Assembly (NCBI GenBank): GCA_009829735.1
Contig: CM020618.1
Span: 30,108,894 to 30,172,893, forward strand
DNA: 64,000 nt
Direction of reading: 5' to 3'
Source: Pyropia yezoensis
Taxonomy: Eukaryota; Rhodophyta; Bangiophyceae; Bangiales; Bangiaceae
Shown here: positions 10,313 to 19,824 of the stretch, one piece after another
Numbering within the stretch: position 1 is the first letter of the stretch
Layout: each line of letters opens with the position of its first letter
Translations under genes and position numbers: made by a program
The notes under the pieces: model-generated
Told to the model about the DNA's origin: nothing
Databases searched by the model: none
Seen by the model: only the letters and a program-made list of their open reading frames with translations

Positions 10313-13030
10313 TCACAGCAACTTGGCGTACAGCCGGCGGGCCAGCTCGGCGTCATCCACCTTCCCCTCCCGCCCTCCCGCCCCCCCCCCGCCCCAGCCC
10401 CAACCCATGTTGCCGACCCGCCCGCCGTTCCCCACGCCCCCCTCCCCCCGGGCGGACTCCCAATCGTGCAGCTCCACCGCCTTGACGGCGCGGAAGCAGC
10501 GGCCAAACGGCTCGCCGAGCGCGTCGGCCAGCCGCCGGTCAGCGGCGAACGCGGCGAGCGCGGCGGGTAGGTCGCCGGGCAGCCGGTGGCCAACAGCGAC
10601 CGCGACGCCACCACCCGCCGCCTCGGTTGCGCGTACCGCGGCGGAGGCGGTGCCTGTGATGGGAGGGGGGAGGCCGCCGCCCAGCCGCCGACGGATGCCG
10701 TCGGTGCCCGCCGCGATGACCGCAGCGAGGGCCACGTGGGGGGACGCTGCCGCCGATGGCTGACGGCACTCGATGAAGGTGCCACCGCCGATAGGGGGGG
10801 GGGAGGAGGGAGGAGGAGCCGCCCCCGCCGCCGTCGTTGCCGCCGTCGCCTCCGACGACGGCGACGGCGACGACGACGCCACCCCCGTCGCGCATGCCGC
10901 GGCGGCGCCGTAGCACGGCGGCAGCGTCGGCGGCGGCGGCGGTGGCGGCTTGACCCGCACGCACGCGGACCGGTTGTCCACTCCCCAGCAGGCTGTGACG
11001 GGCGCCCAGCCGTCCATTTCCCCCCGACCCGTGTAGCAATTGATGGTCGGCGATACCAGCGCGGCCATGCCAGGTGCGTGCTCGAGGATGCCCGCCAGAA
11101 AGTGGCGGCCAAGCGACGACAGGCGCGCCGGCAAGGCGGGCCCGTCCAGCAGGTTGACCGCGCCGCCGCCGCTCCCGTCCTCCCCCGCCCACAGGGAGAG
11201 GTTGAGGTGGCCGCCGCACGCGGCACCGCCGCCGTCTGGAAAGGGGCGCGTCATAAACGTGGCGGCAAGACCGTGGGTGGCCGCCACCTCCTTGACCGCG
11301 CCCTTGAACGCCGCCGCCGCATCGGCGGCCGCGACGCCCCAGTGAGGGGCAATCGTCACCTCCACCTGCGCTGGGGCGTACTCGGCGTTGATTGTCAGAA
11401 CGTCTAGGCCTATGGCACTGGCGGCCGCGTCCAGGTCGGCCGTAAAGGCGGCGCTGAGGGCCGTCTGTGCACTCGCGAACACGTCAATGCCGGTGTAGGC
11501 AGGAACCAGCCGTCCACACGTGGTCGGGAGCCCCCCGCACCCGTCGCCACAGGCGTCGTGGACAACACGGCAGAGGGTGAACTCGTACTCAAACGCCGCC
11601 AGCACCCGCACTGGTGGCGCGGGGTCGCTACCGCAGCCGCCGTCGCCGCTGCCACCGACTGGGCCGCTCCCACCATCATCCCTCGGGGGTGCCCCCAGCA
11701 GGGGCGCCACCGCCTCGGCCAGTGCATCCAACTGCGCCCGCAGCACCGTCCGGGGGAGGGACTGCAGCAAGCCCCCGTCGGCCCCGGCCTGTTCGCACAC
11801 CACCCGCGCGACAGGGGGCCCCGGCAACCACGGCAGGAGGGTGGTGGTGGCCCAGTCGGGTAGGAGGGCGGTGTTGGGGTACCCCGCGGCGCCCACCTCT
11901 GGGGGGAATGCCAGCGACGAGGCTGCCGTGACGGCGGTGGCACCGAGAAAGAGGGCGACTGGCCTGCCCGCGTGGCGGGCGGGGATGGTCTTGCCCCTCC
12001 CAATGCCGTTGATGTCATAAACTTCGAACCGAACGTAGGCTGCAGAAGGGGGGAGGGCCGGCGGGAGGGGCGCGGGGGGAAGAGAAAAGGGCTTGGACAG
12101 GGCGACGGTGTGTCGGGGAGGTGCGACGGCGCGGGGAAGGGGGTAAGACGTGGCCACTCCTGCTGGCGGCGGCAACCGTGATTGTGGTGGCGGAGGCGGC
12201 GGCGTCGTAGTGCCGCCCTGTGGGGGCGCCACCCGCATCGCCCGCGACGCCCAAGGCGCCCGCGTCGGCTCGGGCACCCTTCGCCAGGGCCGGAGCGCCG
12301 ACACTTCGGCAACCACCGACGCCGTGTCGCGGATGCGGCAAAACCCCCCCACCGCCGCCACCGACGCTGCCTGCTTGGCCGCGCTGGTTGTCACCACCGC
12401 GTCCTCGACGAGGGTGACAAGAAAACCGGCATCGCAAAAGTCACGCACCGCGCTCTCAACGCATTGCTCCGTTAAGCCGCCAACGACCAGCAGGTGGGTG
12501 ATGCCCATGTTTTGCAGCAGGTACGACGCCACCGTCGACACGTACACGGAGCAGGAGCCCTTGGACAGGACAATCTCGTCGCCGACGGGGGCGACCGCTT
12601 CGAGAACACGAGCGTCCCAAGAGCCGGCGGGGATGTGGAAGCCGCTGAGCTTGTAGTCGAGGGAGCGCTCCCGCCCGTCGGTGGTGAGCGACGCCATGAC
12701 AGTAAAGACGACCTCCACGCCAACGGCCCGGGCTGCCGCCTGCAGGGACGAAATGTTGGCCACCACCGATGCGAGGCGGCGCCAGTAGTAGGCCCCACCG
12801 GGCGGGTCTGTGGGCAGTGCGCCACCGGCGCCAGGCTGCGGGGAAGGGTTCGACGCGCCGCTACCGCCGCCCCCACCGTCGCCGCGGCTGCCACGCCAGC
12901 GCCCCCCTGCCGGGTGGCTGCAATAGTTTTGCATGTCAATCACGAGCACGGCTGCCGAGGCGGCGAATGGAACGGGCTCCTGCCGCAAGTGGGTTTTAGG
13001 AAGAAACGCACCATGAGGAGGAGCATCCAT
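10313..13030 (-). CDS. Cysteine hydrolase (isochorismatase family)-glutamine synthetase fusion
   Basis: One uninterrupted 905-residue frame; the ATG at 13030 is the first ATG (the frame extends upstream only from a TTG). Residues about 25-245 are an isochorismatase-type cysteine hydrolase with the triad Asp32 (VIDMQNY), Lys157 (LSKGSC) and Cys190 (GLTEQCVES). A Pro-rich linker (about 250-330) leads to a glutamine-synthetase domain from about 332: beta-grasp YDINGIGRGKTIP, metal ligands Glu481/Glu483 (FEYEF) and Glu550/Glu557 (NAEYAPAQVEV), His608 (GGHLNLSLW), the VDNRSA motif, and a C-terminal IECRQPS in place of R-x-E-x-R-x-P-D. The first Arg of that motif is not conserved and the canonical N-x-x-x-N-S-Y-K-R-L is SPTINCYTGR, so the substrate may not be glutamate plus ammonia. 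Inferred role: linked amide hydrolysis and gamma-glutamylation of a nitrogen compound. Confidence 0.85.
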   Translation of the reverse strand: MDAPPHGAFLPKTHLRQEPVPFAASAAVLVIDMQNYCSHPAGGRWRGSRGDGGGGGSGASNPSPQPGAGGALPTDPPGGAYYWRRLASVVANISSLQAAARAVGVEVVFTVMASLTTDGRERSLDYKLSGFHIPAGSWDARVLEAVAPVGDEIVLSKGSCSVYVSTVASYLLQNMGITHLLVVGGLTEQCVESAVRDFCDAGFLVTLVEDAVVTTSAAKQAASVAAVGGFCRIRDTASVVAEVSALRPWRRVPEPTRAPWASRAMRVAPPQGGTTTPPPPPPQSRLPPPAGVATSYPLPRAVAPPRHTVALSKPFSLPPAPLPPALPPSAAYVRFEVYDINGIGRGKTIPARHAGRPVALFLGATAVTAASSLAFPPEVGAAGYPNTALLPDWATTTLLPWLPGPPVARVVCEQAGADGGLLQSLPRTVLRAQLDALAEAVAPLLGAPPRDDGGSGPVGGSGDGGCGSDPAPPVRVLAAFEYEFTLCRVVHDACGDGCGGLPTTCGRLVPAYTGIDVFASAQTALSAAFTADLDAAASAIGLDVLTINAEYAPAQVEVTIAPHWGVAAADAAAAFKGAVKEVAATHGLAATFMTRPFPDGGGAACGGHLNLSLWAGEDGSGGGAVNLLDGPALPARLSSLGRHFLAGILEHAPGMAALVSPTINCYTGRGEMDGWAPVTACWGVDNRSACVRVKPPPPPPPTLPPCYGAAAACATGVASSSPSPSSEATAATTAAGAAPPPSSPPPIGGGTFIECRQPSAAASPHVALAAVIAAGTDGIRRRLGGGLPPPITGTASAAVRATEAAGGGVAVAVGHRLPGDLPAALAAFAADRRLADALGEPFGRCFRAVKAVELHDWESARGEGGVGNGGRVGNMGWGWGGGGAGGREGKVDDAELARRLYAKLL

Positions 13031-13200
13031 GGCAGGAAATGGGAAGCTGCAGAGGCCAAGCGTCCGGAGAGGGATGGAGAGGGAGAGCGACAGAACAAGG
13101 TGGAGGACAAGGGAAAGGGCAAGAAACAAACGGAAAGGGAGGAAGAGGAAGAGAGAGGAAGCGAGAAAGGGGTGGGGGGGGGAAGGAAACAGAGGATGCT
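13031..13200 (-). promoter_or_regulatory. Pyrimidine-rich leader/promoter region
   Basis: On the coding strand about 170 bases directly upstream of the ATG at 13030 are almost entirely C and T. Similar C/T-rich stretches precede the ATGs at 8410 and 18808, so this appears to be a common leader or core-promoter feature here. No TATA box is seen for this gene. Confidence 0.35.
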
Positions 13201-13467
13201 CCCCCTTTCCCCCCTCATCCCGAGCTCGGCCGCCGCACCTGCGGCTGCTCGCACGCAGAGAACGGAAGGATCAGGGCGAAGGAGGCGGGTCGAGGACGAA
13301 CGGCTACGAGATCACGTGTCCCATTTTGTTCCTAAAAAGCAAGCAGCCAATTTCTTAATGAGTGTCTTACACTTTAGTTTTCTTCACAGAATCCATCATG
13401 GATCCCGCCCGTGCGCCTCGCGTGGGTCTGGCGGCCGCCCACGCGGCATGAAGCAGCGGCGGCATTG

Positions 13468-13500
13468 TCACCTCGCCGCCACGCCGGACGCCTCGACGGG

Positions 13501-13533
<33 letters not shown>

Positions 13534-14192
13534 CCCTTTATCCGCCAAGGCGACCGCCCCCGTCGCCGACGCCGCGGTCGCCGCGGTCGCCGCGGTCGCT
13601 GCGGTCGCCGCTGTCGCGGCTGCAGCCGCCGCCGCCGCCGCTGCCGCCGCCGTTGCGGCCCGCCGGCTGGCCCGCTCCAACCGCCGCCGCTCGTTGCACC
13701 GCGCTGCAGACAGGCGGTTGCGCATGCGCCGGCGGGCGGCGACCGAGTCGGCCCCTTCCGCCCCACCATCAGCCGCGTCGGCCGCGCCCGCCCGCCGACG
13801 GGCCCGCACGGGACGGCCGTCGTCGCCGCGGTTACCGGCGCCGCCACCGGCGCCACCGCCGGCGCCACCGATGATGCCGGCACCGCCGCCAAGATACCCC
13901 ACTGCGGCTGGGGCCGGTATGGTCGCCGACGCCCCGGCCGGCCGCGCGCTGGCGGCGGAAGCAGTAGCAGCGGCTGGCCCTTCGACAACTGTGGACACAA
14001 CCGCCGGCGCTGCCAGAGGGTTGGGCCGCGGTGCCAAGACGGCAAGGCCCGGGGACAGCGACAGGAGCGTCAGGGGCGGCACGGGCAGGGACGCGGCACC
14101 GCCTCTACCACCGCGGCCGCCGCTACCGCCCCCCCCCCCGCCGCCGCTGCCGCCGCCGCCGATGCTATTGCTGCTGCCGCCGCCGCCGCCAC

Positions 14193-14229
<37 letters not shown>

Positions 14230-15735
14230 TCCACCACGACCTCCCTTGGTGATGCCGCGACGTCGCAAGCGGCGGGGCACCCCCCATGGGCGCCACACGG
14301 GCGGCCTCCCCACCACCGCTGCCGCTCGGTCAAGCAGCGCCTGCACAAACGTTACCTTTAGCGCCGCCGCCATCGGTGGGGTCGCGGCGCCCCAGGTAGC
14401 GGAAAGCTGCCGACATTGCGGCCGGTGGTACGAGCGGATAGTGCCCATATACTGTACCGAGGGGGCGAGCAGCGCAGGGAGGGCCCGTCGGCCGGGAAGG
14501 GAGATGGCGCTCGCATCGGTGGCCAACGCTGTGGTCGCCGCCGCCATCCCACTCGCAGTCACAAGCGGCCACCGTGACGAGGCAACCATGGCACCCGCAC
14601 TCCCCCCGGGCGTCGGGGCGAGCAACTGCAACAGGCGGTCGGAGAAGCCCCGAAAGTCCACCGGGCTGATGGGTAGGCAATCACCCCCGCCGGTCTCGGC
14701 CGGCACCACGTTAGCGGCGGTGGCGGCAGAGGCGCCCCCCCCCATCGGCCCCACCACCGCCACTGGCGTGGCGTTGACGTCGACCCGGCGGCGGACGCAC
14801 AGGCGTGGTAACCCTTTCGCCCCCACCACTTCCCATCCCCCCGCCTCGCCGCCGTCGCTGCTGCTGCCACCATCACCGCTGTCGCCCCTGGAAGCCACCC
14901 CCAGGTGCAGCACCGACCGCCACTGATGGCCCCCCTTCGACGTCACCCCAAAGCCGAGCAGCCCATCCCCGGTGGGTGACCGCCCAACGGCTACAAGCGT
15001 GCCGGCCACTTCATCCAGGACAAACCGACAGCGGGTGGGGGCGGGCAGGACGGTGCCCGCCTCGATGGCACCGGGGCACATGTCCGTCGACATCTCTATT
15101 GTGCCCAGCGTGAGGCCGTTGACCGAAGCAAACGGCACATACTAGGGAGGGAGGACGGGAACGGGGGTAACAGAAATAGAACCGGGGGGTGGAGGGAAAC
15201 ATCACAGCAGCGGCGAACAAGGGACAAGCGGGATGTCAGTCAGGCTACCATCCCGCGGCGGAGAACATGTCGCACCTGGAAGGAGCGTGATGCGACCCGG
15301 CAGCGCATGCCATCCCCCGCCCCGCGCCGTCCAACTACCACCACCGCCTTCACAGCTCTCCGTTCCCCTTCCAGAACGCACCAAGAACGCCGCTCGCATA
15401 GCGGTGCCGTAACCGTCGGTCGCCAACCCACAGGGCACCCCCCGCACACGCAGGTCAGCTGACACAGCGGCCGCCTCGCGTAGGGCGTGAGCCGACAAGC
15501 TGGACGGCAGCGGGACGCCCCCACCGCCATAGCCACCACCACTGCATCCACTACCATTACCGCTGCCGCCACACCCGCCCTCACCACCGCCCTCACCGTC
15601 GTCGTCGTCCTCGGGGGGGGGGAGCAGCCAGCGGCGCCGCAGCCCCCCAGGCTCGAGGAGCGCCGCGACCAGCGGGCAATCCGCGTGGGCGGCTAGAGTG
15701 GCATCGGGGGCGGCCAGAGTTTCTGGCGTCTGCAT
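13468..15735 (-). CDS. Glycine-rich protein with bZIP-like basic stretch (two coding segments)
   Basis: Two good frames separated by a short interruption. Segment 1 runs from the ATG at 15735 (MQTPETLAAPDATLAAHADC) to about 15276 or 15206. Segment 2 runs from about 15140 to the stop at 13468 and begins VPFASVNGLTLGTIEMSTDM. A typical acceptor (pyrimidine tract then TAG, ending at 15141) precedes segment 2. The obvious donors (CAG|GTGCGA at 15275, GTGATG at 15205) do not give a matching phase, so the intron is unresolved. Near 13690-13750 the protein has MRNRLSAARCNERRRLE, like a bZIP basic region but with Asn where the second invariant residue is Arg, and no leucine zipper follows. Long Gly runs lie around 14110-14260. 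Function is unknown. Confidence 0.45.
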
Positions 15736-15768
15736 AACGGAAGGGGGAAAGAGGTGGGGGCGATGCAA

Positions 15769-18284
15769 GGGCGCGCTCGGGTGGGGAAGTGGGGCGGAAG
15801 GAGCGGCGCCGGGGAACAGGCGGGCTTACGATTTAGAGGCAGCAGCGAACTCAGCTTCCGCCCTCGTAGCGTGGGGGCACGGGCCAAGCGGCAAACACCA
15901 CCGCAGGGAATTTCCCACCGCGCGAGCGAGCATACATAGAAGCGAGATGCTTCACGCATCACGCGCCCCCATCTCCTTCTGGCCGAGCGTCGCTGTCCCC
16001 ACCCCCTCACCGGGAGCTCAGACGGTGTTGCTTCCATCGCAACACTTCCTGTCGTACGATTGGCCAATCTGTCTGACAGATCTTGACGCACGGCAAGAAA
16101 AAAAGGTTGGAAGGATGATCTGCCACGAGTGCCACGTGAACACCACGTCATTGCACCTCTCCTGACGGTGGCGTTCGTTGGCGATTGACACCTCCCAGGC
16201 GGACCCCTCTATGGGTGCGTCTGCTTCCTGCACGGGCGTCCCCTCTCGGCACCCGTGGCACACTCTGCCAGACAAACCGCCCCAGCCGCTGAGGCGGCAG
16301 AGGTGGTGCGGCTGGCTGCCTTTGGGACGGGCGACACTAAAGCTTTAGCCACCGCTGGCAGCGGACGTGCACCGCGAGTGTCGGTTCGTCGTTTTGGCGG
16401 CTGATCGGGGGCCGTCGCCTCTGCGTCAGCGGACGTGACGGTGGACGGGAGAGGTGGCGGCCGGCCCCCCCTTCCCTCCTTCCATTTCCTCCCGCATGCG
16501 CGGCCCGCGACCGTGGGCCAAAGGACGACTACCCGCTCAGGCGCTGCACGCCAGGGCGACTGATTGCACCGGCGGCGACTACGCCAGATGCCGCAGCTGA
16601 GGCGGGGCCCCGCCTTTGCAGCGGGCCCCCGGGGGCGGCCGCGTAGAGCCGCTAGTCGCGGCGGGCTGTTCGGCGATACAGCCCGTACGCAGGCCGCCGC
16701 TTCCCCCACCCGCCCCCCCGACACCTTGCCAAGGTCTGATGGGCAGTCGCATCCTGCACGGCTGCCCAGTCCCATTGCCACGTAAGTGGAAGTAAGGGAA
16801 GCAGGAAAAATGCTCTTCGACCACCGCCTGCTCCTTCGCCGCCAACAGGCTGTGGTTTTTTTTTCTCCGTTCCGTCAGAGTGCGCACTACTCTCGTTTTT
16901 TCATCGGATCTCGCCGGTTGGCCCTTTATCTCAGGTCATATCCGTCAAGAACAGTGCGAAGCGCTCAGCCGGTGCTTGTTCTGCCCTCGAAGTGGTCAGA
17001 AATCCCGAGAGAATCCCCGATCACACTGTTCGTACAACAACGGACCCTCATACAGAGCAGTCATTGGCCAGAAAGGCAGCATCTGAGTCACATCATTGGT
17101 CAAACACAGTTTGCTCTTGCTCTTGTCCACATGGGACAAAATTGGGAGAACTGCAATACATCCTACATAATCTGTATTATGCTTGCTTGCTTTATTGAAA
17201 AAAAATGCAACATGTACCGTTTTCTACACAAATCCCTCTGGATGCAACTGTGTTGGCCGCCCACAACAATTGAGTGAGACAAGTCGCAATGTGTATGTAC
17301 AGTACCGCACTGTACAGGTGGAAGGGAGACGAGGACCGGATCAGGTCGATAGCGGTGGGCGAGACCCTGCCACGACCCGCGCCGCTGCGGCACTCCTGCA
17401 CCCCCCCCACCACCCCACTGCGGCCGCCACGTCCCACCCCGTCCCCTACGCCTTGCAACCCCCCCCTCCGCAGAGGCGGCAACTTGAGGCAACCTCCTCG
17501 CCCGCCGGCAGCTGCCCCTCTGTTTGTTCCTTCCGGGGGGTCGTGGGTTCCCCCCACCCCACTGGGTGGTGCTTCTCTTTTGCCTCTCGTTTCTCCCCCC
17601 CCCGCTCCCGCCTCGCCCCGGCTATCACCCTTCTGCCCAGCCGCGGCCTATGCCGTCCACGTCGTGGACCCCCCGCGTGACGGGCGCCATGGCGTGGCGC
17701 CACCACCCGCCCGCCACGCCGCGGGGGGTGTGGTGCCGTGCCTCGGCGTCGCCGTGGGCGGTTCCGGATTGCATACATCCCCTACCACCGACACCCCCAC
17801 CGCGCGGGGCTCAGCAGGCACCCTCCGTTCGGCTCGTGTCCGTGCGGGGGCGTGTAGCTGGGGATGGGACGCGCCGTCGCCGTGGTGTGTGAGCAGGGGG
17901 GGATGTAGCGGGCGGGATGCGGGGGGGGGGGGGGGGGGGGGGCGGGCGCTGACGGCTGGGCGCAAACGGCTGGTGCCGCTCGTCCTCTCTTTCTCCTTTC
18001 GCCTCGTTTCTTTCTCCGCCTTTAACGCGGAGCGGCGGGCGGCCTGCCGCCCGCCCGCCGCGGCGCGCTCTCCCCGTGGACGGCAGCGTCGATGGCTGTG
18101 GGGGTGGCGGCGGCGGTACAGTAGCACGGTAGCAGTGGCTTTGCGGTGACAGCCGCGGCGGCCACCCGATCACACCCCTGCGTGCCGCCGGCGCACCGCC
18201 CGCCCGCCACGCACCAGCGGCTGGGGTGTGTGTGGGGGATGCCATAGACGATGGGGGGGGGCGGGTGGGGTGGGGGGCTGCCGC

Positions 18285-18350
<66 letters not shown>

Positions 18351-18604
18351 GGCGGCAGCGGCAGCGGCGGGGGTGTCGGCAGCGACGGCGGCCACGGTGC
18401 GCGCGGCTGCCACTGCGCTGCGCGGAGAGTGGCGGGCGGGGTGTCTGGGGGGGGGGAGGGTGGCACCTGGGTGATGGCGCCCGTCGCGCGTGTGCGTGAC
18501 GTACGGTGCGCCCGCGCGCGGCGCGCCTTGCCTGGGCATGCGGCGGGGATGTGAGGCGGTGGGCGGGGGGGCGGGGGCAAGGGTTGCCTGCCGCTTCCCC
18601 GCGC
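15769..18604. other. Long intergenic region, no supported gene
   Basis: Frames exist but have low-complexity composition and no family resemblance. A lower-GC stretch lies at 16780-17330 and includes a TGTATGTACAGTAC palindrome at 17292. From 17900 to 18600 the DNA is G-rich with trinucleotide repeats, leading to the TATA box of the next gene. Confidence 0.4.
18282..18375 (+). repeat. GGC trinucleotide microsatellite
   Basis: An almost pure GGC/GCG repeat of about 90 bases, opening all reading frames as poly-Ala, poly-Gly and poly-Arg. It lies about 230-330 bases upstream of the TATA box at 18610. Confidence 0.8.
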
Positions 18605-18609
18605 GGATG

Positions 18610-18615
18610 TATAAG
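18610..18615 (+). promoter_or_regulatory. TATA box
   Basis: TATAAG within GGATGTATAAGACGCC, 193 bases upstream of the ATG at 18808, followed by a C/T-rich leader. Position and context fit the promoter of the repeat-protein gene. Confidence 0.55.
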
Positions 18616-18807
18616 ACGCCGCCGCCGACGGCGTTGGGTGTTGCCGCCGTCGTCCCGTCATCCGCAGCACACAGGCCACCCGCATCACACACACCATCCC
18701 CGCCCTTCTCTCCCCTCCCCCCCCCCCCCCCCCCCCCCGTTTGCTCTCTCTCTGCCGGCCACTTCCCCATCCGTTACCCGCCCACTTCGCATACTCTCCC
18801 TCTCACG

Positions 18808-19824
18808 ATGGGGCTCATGGTGCGGGTGCTGGCCGTGGCGTCGGCGGGTGTGGTGCTCTCCTCGGCAGTCGCGTCTGCGGCAGTGGTGGACGGTCGGTCG
18901 GCGGGTGGGGCGGCGGGCGCCCGCCAGTCTTGGCCAGCCGCCGCTGCAGCGGGCTGGGCTGCGGCCTCCCGCGCGCTTGCGTCGGTGGCCATTCGCGAGG
19001 TCACCGGGGGTGTTGGCTTTGGCGGCAAGCCGCAGGTGGTGGCGCAGCGCCCGCGGCCGGTGGTGCAGCAGAAGAAGGTGCTCGTCCAGCGCCCGGTGCC
19101 GGTGGTGCAGAAGAAGAAGGTGGTGGTGCAGCGCCCTCGGGTGGTGCAGCGCAAGCGGAAGGTTGTGGTGCAGCGCAAGCGGAAGGTTGTGGTGCAGCCC
19201 AAGCGGAAGGTTGTCGTGCAGCGTCCGCGGTCGGTGGTGCAGAAGAAGGTCGTGCAGCGCCCTCGGGTGGTGGTGCAGCGCAAGCCCAAGGTGATTGTCC
19301 AGCGCCCTCGGGTGGTGGTGCAGCGCAAGCGCAAGGCGTTCGTGCAGCGCCCCCGGGCGGTGGTGCAGCAGAAGAAGGTGGTCGTCCAGCGCCCGCGGGC
19401 GGTGGTGCAGCAGAAGAAGGTGGTCGTGCAGCGCCCGCGGGCGGTAGTGCAGCAGAAGAAGGTGGTCGTCCAGCGCCCGCGGGCGGTGGTGCAGCAGAAG
19501 AAGGTGGTCGTGCAGCGCCCGCGGGCGGTGGTGCAACAGAAGAAGGTGGTCGTGCAGCGCCCGCGGGCGGTGGTGCAGCAGAAGAAGGTGGTCGTGCAGC
19601 GCCCGCGGGCGGTGGTGCAGCAGAAGAAGGTGGTCGTCCAGCGCCCGCGGGCGGTGGTGCAGCAGAAGAAGGTGGTCGTGCAGCGCCCGCGGGCGGTGGT
19701 GCAGCAGAAGAAGGTGGTGATGCAGCAGCCCAAAGTGGTGGTGCAGAAGCCCAAGGTGCAGGTCTTGCAGGCCAAGCGCAAGGCCATCTTCCGCGGCCCC
19801 ACGGCGGCCAAGGTGGTGGCCTAG
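18808..19824 (+). CDS. Secreted basic 14-residue repeat protein
   Basis: 338 residues from the ATG at 18808 (MGLMVRVLAVASAGVVLSS), which gives a classic signal peptide, cleaved probably after ASAAV near residue 27. After about 75 Ala-rich residues the protein is almost wholly built of a Val/Gln/Arg/Lys repeat with the core VVVQRPRAVVQQKK (14 residues, 42 bases). Eight near-perfect DNA units occupy 19378-19713; divergent units precede them from about 19030 and follow to the tail AKRKAIFRGPTAAKVVA. No Cys lies in the repeat part. The protein is strongly basic, so binding to sulfated or acidic wall polysaccharides is a reasonable inference, but no family is recognised. Because the unit length is divisible by three, long open frames also occur in the other frames across the repeat; those are artefacts. 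Signal peptide and TATA box decide this frame. Confidence 0.75.
   Translation: MGLMVRVLAVASAGVVLSSAVASAAVVDGRSAGGAAGARQSWPAAAAAGWAAASRALASVAIREVTGGVGFGGKPQVVAQRPRPVVQQKKVLVQRPVPVVQKKKVVVQRPRVVQRKRKVVVQRKRKVVVQPKRKVVVQRPRSVVQKKVVQRPRVVVQRKPKVIVQRPRVVVQRKRKAFVQRPRAVVQQKKVVVQRPRAVVQQKKVVVQRPRAVVQQKKVVVQRPRAVVQQKKVVVQRPRAVVQQKKVVVQRPRAVVQQKKVVVQRPRAVVQQKKVVVQRPRAVVQQKKVVVQRPRAVVQQKKVVMQQPKVVVQKPKVQVLQAKRKAIFRGPTAAKVVA
19378..19713 (+). repeat. Tandem repeat, 8 x 42 bp
   Basis: Eight head-to-tail 42-base units differing at only a few positions (for example GTC/GTG before CAG, one CAA, one GTA), inside the secreted repeat-protein gene. The near identity suggests recent unit expansion or gene conversion. 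Confidence 0.9.

Noticed and set aside
16209..16781. 190-codon minus-strand frame
   Set aside because: Arg/Pro/Ala composition typical of GC-rich non-coding DNA here, no conserved motif.
16786..17277. 163-codon plus-strand frame in a lower-GC spacer
   Set aside because: No homology, codon use unlike neighbouring genes, overlapped by other short frames.
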